A stretch of DNA of 64,000 nucleotides from Paramacrobiotus metropolitanus (Eukaryota; Tardigrada; Eutardigrada; Parachela; Macrobiotidae): assembly GCF_019649055.1 (NCBI RefSeq), contig NW_026570222.1:3162001-3226000 (forward strand), written 5' to 3'. Below, piece after piece: positions 59,349 through 64,000 of the stretch (the stretch's first letter is position 1; every line of letters begins with the position of its first letter). The position numbers were made by a program, and so were the translations under genes. The notes below the pieces were generated by a model. That model ran no database searches. It was given only the letters and a program-made list of their open reading frames with translations, and was not told where the DNA came from.

Positions 59349-62300
59349 TCAAGCGCGATCGAGGGTATGCAAACTAGGTGACCTTCTCGGCATTTTCGGG
59401 GTTCCTCGCGGTGTGTGTCTCACTTTTCCGAACCAAGGACTGTCGGAATTCTCTTGTACGATGTGCGATGAACTGCGCCGGTCCCGATCGAAATCCCCGC
59501 CGACCGTGTCGTCTCCGAGGTCATAGGGGTCGAATCCATCGTTGGCGAAGCCATCGTGGGGATCTTCGTGGCCGGTGAGATTGTGGAAGATATCTTCCAA
59601 GCGGCGCCGGCTGCGCATACCCATGCGCGGGCCCTGTCTGTTTTCGGCCGTGTCGAACATATCACCCTTCTCCACATCCTTCCCATTAGGATCCACAGCA
59701 AAGCCTACTAATGTGGGCGATCGCACGACATCGGGATTATCCACGCGCTTCTGCTCTTCGACAAGCTGATGCATGGCCTTCTCGGTCTCCGGATCGATGG
59801 TCCGCATGGGATACCGCTTCCGTACAGCCTGCGATTTCAGTTCCTGGAAACGCTTCTTAAAAGCCACATCCAGTGTTCCCACTTTCTGCTTCCGCCGACG
59901 CTGTTTCTCGAGATGCTGAATGGTTTTGCGGAAGCCAGGTCCGCGTGGGTCATCGTCGTCGCGGTAATTATCCGTAGGGTCGTTAATGCCGCGCAGTGCC
60001 TGCATTTTTAAGTTGGGTTAATTGGTGACCGTTCGCACTTTGCACTGACAATACACAACTTACCTGTAAGTTTCTAGCTATTTCTATAGCGTTTTCTTTA
60101 ATGAGCTCCTGTTGATCCTTCTTTGCTCGTCGCTTGAACCAATCAATGTCCGTGGCGGCTAAAATGTGGGATAACGTGCCGAAGCGATGAAATACCATGG
60201 CCACAAACTGAATCACCAGGATGGAGAAGAAAAACACCACAAAAACGATACCAATGGGCTCCAGTTGCAGATATTCTTTAGTCACCACGGGCTGATTATT
60301 GATGATCGTCACATTGGTTTTCACGCCTAACGGCCAGTCAACATGAAGATGGTATTTGTTCAGTTGCAGCAAAAATACAATCAGGATAAACAGTGCGTTA
60401 AACATAAAATACATGAACACCGATTTGTTGCGTAATTCTTTCAAGTCGTTGGCAATTCTCTGTTGCGCAGCTTTATCTTCGTCCAACGGATACAGATATT
60501 TTTTAATTAAATCTTTCCAGAACTGCACTTCCTTCTCCTCCAACACCACCACGCGGTCCTCATTGACTTCTCCGAAACATTTGTCCTTCATCCAATACTT
60601 GATAATCTCTTCTTCTTCCTCTACTTCGCCATAGACATGTGTTCCCAGTGAACCGTTCTCGAAATCTTCGTTCATGGCGACCAGTGTGGGCGGGAACGGT
60701 ACCGGCATGTGCAGATTGACCGGTGCGTGCACGGGTTGATGCAAATTGTTGTAAAACTGAGGATGATCTGGTGGCAGCAATGGCCATTCCGGAGGCGGCG
60801 GTAAGCCTTCCGGATACTGGCTCTTACTCAAAAGGTCAACCTTCTGCGTCAGCATGTCCAGCGTCTTGCCGATCTTGATCAACTCCTCTTTTTCCGAATC
60901 ATCCCGAGAGTTGACGGTACAACAGTTGAGCAACATGCCATTATCGTTGGCGGTATCACCGCGTATTTTCCGCATGAAACCCATGAAGCCTTCCTGTTGT
61001 TTGGCTTTGGCCGCCTTTTCGGCTTCCGCTTTCTCGCGCGCCACCTCCGCTTGGGTCTTCTTCGTTGCGGTTTCGCGTGTGCCCCACGAGACGACGTTCA
61101 AATTGCACAGTGAATAGATCATCAGCAGGAGATACATGGCCGGAATTGATAGGAAATACAAAAACCCGTGACCGATACAGAAAAATTCTTGGGGGTGAAG
61201 TATGGCGGCACTGAAGAACGAACCGACTAGTGCGATCAAGAAAATGGCCGACGGCGATCCCCATCTGCAACGCGAACATTTGAATAGTGCGTTTTTAGGT
61301 GCAGTTTACATAAATTAGCACAATAATACGGCAGATCAAAGGACAAAATATACATAATTCTGACTAAGAGGCGGAAGGTTAACTTCGCGTTCGAACTTCA
61401 GAAATGACGACATTTTTAATCTACAGCCATGAAAAGTAGGCGATGCAATTTGACTCGCCATACCCGTCGTCATTGATCTGGATAGCAGTACCAACGATCA
61501 CGGCCATCATCAGCAATGCGTAAAGTGTGCTCATAATCTGCGCCAGCAACAGCTGAAAAAAAATCAAAATAATTAGACTATTTGTCTAAGACGATAAGCA
61601 TTTATAAGTTTTAATTACCTGCCAGTTTGCTTTCATTGTCAAACAGACAACAATGTAAAGCATAATGGGAACGATATTGAACCAGAAAGCAGTCCAGTTG
61701 TCCACACGGAATGCCGCCACGCAAGCACCGATAATCATCATGAAAATGGTAGCCGGACCCAGAATCGTACCGATCATCAAAGCCAACTGGTACAGAATGT
61801 ATCCCCAGGAGATGTTATCATTCGAATTCACGACATTCTTAGCGTCCAGCAACAAATCCAAAATGTTGGCTATGGTCGAGGGCACCCAGCGACGTCGTTG
61901 ATTGAAGAACTCGTTAAAGCCTAAAAGCGAATAGTTAGTAATGAAACGTGTGGTACCACCAATCTCTTTCCAAGTGCACTACCTTCAGGCGCATGTGTCC
62001 AGGCGTCGGAAGCAGCACAATACTCCACACGATAACCTCGTTGCAGGATCAGCGTGCACAGCCAACGATCCTCTCCTTGATCGAACTGAACATAATGCAG
62101 AGCTTCTTCGGCTTTCACTGCGTAACGCCGCATGACGTTATCGTCCATCAGAGTTTTGGCGCGGAATAGACTGAAACATCCTGGACAACACATGACACAC
62201 CCGATCATATGTTCCGTGGCCTTTTGCAGCCAATGGCCGATAGCGTATTCGAAACGCTGATACCACACCATCATACCTAAAAAACAACAAAACAGAGAAT

Positions 62301-64000
62301 AATTTGAGCTGATACAGAAAGCAGTATGGAGGGAGAAAACCCGGTACTGACCACTTCCGACCGGATGAATGCGCCCGCAAGTAGCTCCCAGACCTTTGTT
62401 CTTTTTCATCAAATCCACTAGCAGCTGCACAGCGTGTGGTTTGAAATCAATGTCCCCATCGAGTGTCAGCAGATACGTATTCTCCGCGATAGTCTCCTTG
62501 CGAGTGACATCGATCGGTAAATCCATGAGATTGTAGCCCAGTAAATAATACATGTACATCACTTGGCTCCAGCGTTTTCGATGTCGGATTTTGGATTTGT
62601 CCTTCAGGTGGACATACATTTTCGTCCCACCGGGAAACGTCCATACCAGCCGGCCGCCATAGGGTGTGCTGATCAACACCGGCGGACGCAGTTTGATATT
62701 CGTCTGGTGGACAGCACTGGCCGCTTCGTCAATGACGCCGCACAGCAGTCGGACGAAATGATTGACAACGTTCTCGTTTTCATTTTCATCGCTGATTTCG
62801 AATGCATCATCAAAGAAGATGTGTGCTGCAAAAATTTCATAAAAACAATTGTGATCTATGGTAATGAGTTTTGCGTGTGTTTGATTCTTCCGCATTTACA
62901 TTACGATTGTCTTATACTGACATCTAACAAATGCGTCCGTAGACTTACTTTGATATTCGTAATAATCCGGGTCGACCACTTGTAGGAACTCTTGTGCATT
63001 GCGGCGTGCGGCCTGATCTTCATCCATCCTAACATGACAATTATGTTATCAGACGTGTCGTGAATGTCAGTGTGTATGCTGATTGATTTCGTAAGCAGGT
63101 ACTTCTTAACACCTTACCGTGTGATCGATTTGAGGATCTGTTTCATTTCGTCGCGTGTCTCGTGCCACATTGTAGCGCATGCTATAATTTTGGTCACCGT
63201 ATCAGCGGTGCGGTGGGAAGGCTTTTCTTTAGAGGAATCGACAGATTTGATGGACAGCGTTTCGTAATGTGGTGAGGGATCTTCCGCTGTTTGGGAGCCG
63301 TTTTTCAGGTCTTCGCTGAGCACTTCCGCCTGATCATCGCGACGACGGTTGAGTGCCAAATCTTGATCAATAATTAGGCCATGGTACATCGGCAAAACGA
63401 ACAACCTGCAACGAAAAGAAAACATTACCAAGAGCAATGATTGATTAATTGATAACTCACTTTTCTGCTTTCGCTAAACGTTCGCATTTAGGATTCCAAA
63501 TATGGAAGGTCACCCATACTTGCGAAAACAGCCATAATAGCCAAATCCACACATGTTCATTTAAGATCAGATCTTCGATGCCATTTCCCGGAAACATATT
63601 GAAGAATAAATGCCTATAAACACGCTAAATATAAATAACGCCAATAAACTAATTGTAAGCTTAAATAAACTCAAAGTATAAATGTAGGCTGTAAAATGTT
63701 CGTTTTGGATATGGTTTTATCGTACCACAAGCTTAGCACAGTTACTATACAAGTATGCTAGACGTATTCCAGATTACACTGGCAGTCATAAAACTGTGTT
63801 CAGATCATACTTTGGCAAGATATTAGTTCCGAAACAATTATCCTGTAGTCGTAATCCACAAACGGCCACTAAACCCGACACCAGGACAGGCATAGAAATA
63901 CTGATCGGGAAAGCAAAACTGAACTGTTGAATTACGATGCGGCACGCGAATTTTCCGGTTAAATAGCACAGAACTGCCGCCGCAATCTGAATGAGCCACA
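59349..64000 (-). CDS. CHS: Chitin synthase (GT2, animal type), 5' part outside window
   Basis: Membrane glycosyltransferase making chitin from UDP-GlcNAc. Ten exons in the window, all in phase: 63811..64000 (partial), 63461..63613, 63118..63405, 62949..63028, 62352..62825, 61983..62276, 61619..61920, 61464..61552, 60064..61264 and 59349..59999, about 1240 residues. N-terminal TM segments are followed by WNPKCERLAKAEKLFVLPMY, ATMWHET, HIFFDDAFE, TLDGDIDF (the D-x-D region), GRIHPVGSGMMVWYQ, GEDRW (catalytic), QRRRW (product-tunnel signature) and then the five-TM cluster ending DDGWGSPSAIF. After the conserved SWGTRE comes a coil-like KIGKTLDMLTQKVDLL, Pro-rich sequence, more TM helices and a 217-residue polar cytosolic tail (MQALRGINDP... 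to SPSLHTLDRA). It probably builds cuticle or foregut chitin. Confidence 0.97.

Overview
This window is nuclear DNA of an invertebrate animal. The genes are split by many short GT-AG introns, and the products are typical metazoan proteins: tetraspanins, Sec16, a monocarboxylate transporter, a neuronal calcium sensor and a chitin synthase. A large multi-pass chitin synthase points to an ecdysozoan or a related invertebrate. A tardigrade is my best guess, but nothing seen here proves it. The intergenic DNA is AT-rich.

Layout. 1-4 kb: two tandem tetraspanin genes on the minus strand, the first cut by the window edge. 4-10 kb: gene-poor DNA with a 1.2-kb non-autonomous hAT element bounded by a perfect 8-bp target duplication. 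10-15 kb: TIMM14/DNAJC19 (plus) convergent with HIBCH (minus). 15-17.5 kb: a long-hairpin foldback element, then a fatty-acid-binding protein (plus). 18.4-22.6 kb: mitochondrial RBFA (minus) divergent from QTRT2 (plus). 23.7-28.6 kb: a secreted cysteine-rich protein (plus) convergent with an SLC16-type transporter (minus). 29.4-37 kb: a nine-exon Sec16 gene (minus). 39.4-43.4 kb: a CaMKK-like kinase (minus). 43.4-48.9 kb: a gene desert with a TA microsatellite and a foldback, Mutator-like element. 48.9-52 kb: a neuronal calcium sensor protein (minus). 53.7-54.6 kb: an MS4A-like four-TM protein (minus). 55.5-56.3 kb: a decayed retroelement-like fragment and an intron-containing tRNA-Ile(UAU). 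56.7-59 kb: TIMM10B (minus) divergent from SNRPG (plus). 59.3 kb to the end: chitin synthase (minus), its 5' part outside the window.

I built the gene models by hand, joining exons at GT/AG sites and checking phase at every junction. Most models close perfectly in frame. Four genes (tetraspanin 1, HIBCH, QTRT2 and Sec16) each need exactly one extra base inside an exon to read through, usually at a short homopolymer. This looks more like base-level errors in a long-read assembly than four independent pseudogenes.

The genes share no single pathway. Several serve mitochondria (TIMM14, TIMM10B, RBFA, HIBCH), two serve calcium signalling (CaMKK-like, NCS), and others serve secretion (Sec16), tRNA queuosine modification (QTRT2), splicing (SNRPG) and cuticle synthesis (chitin synthase). 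I found no convincing new multi-gene system. The most unusual proteins are the Sec16 with its long N-terminal charged helix, the CaMKK-like kinase without a visible C-terminal regulatory tail, and the secreted CCP-containing protein.
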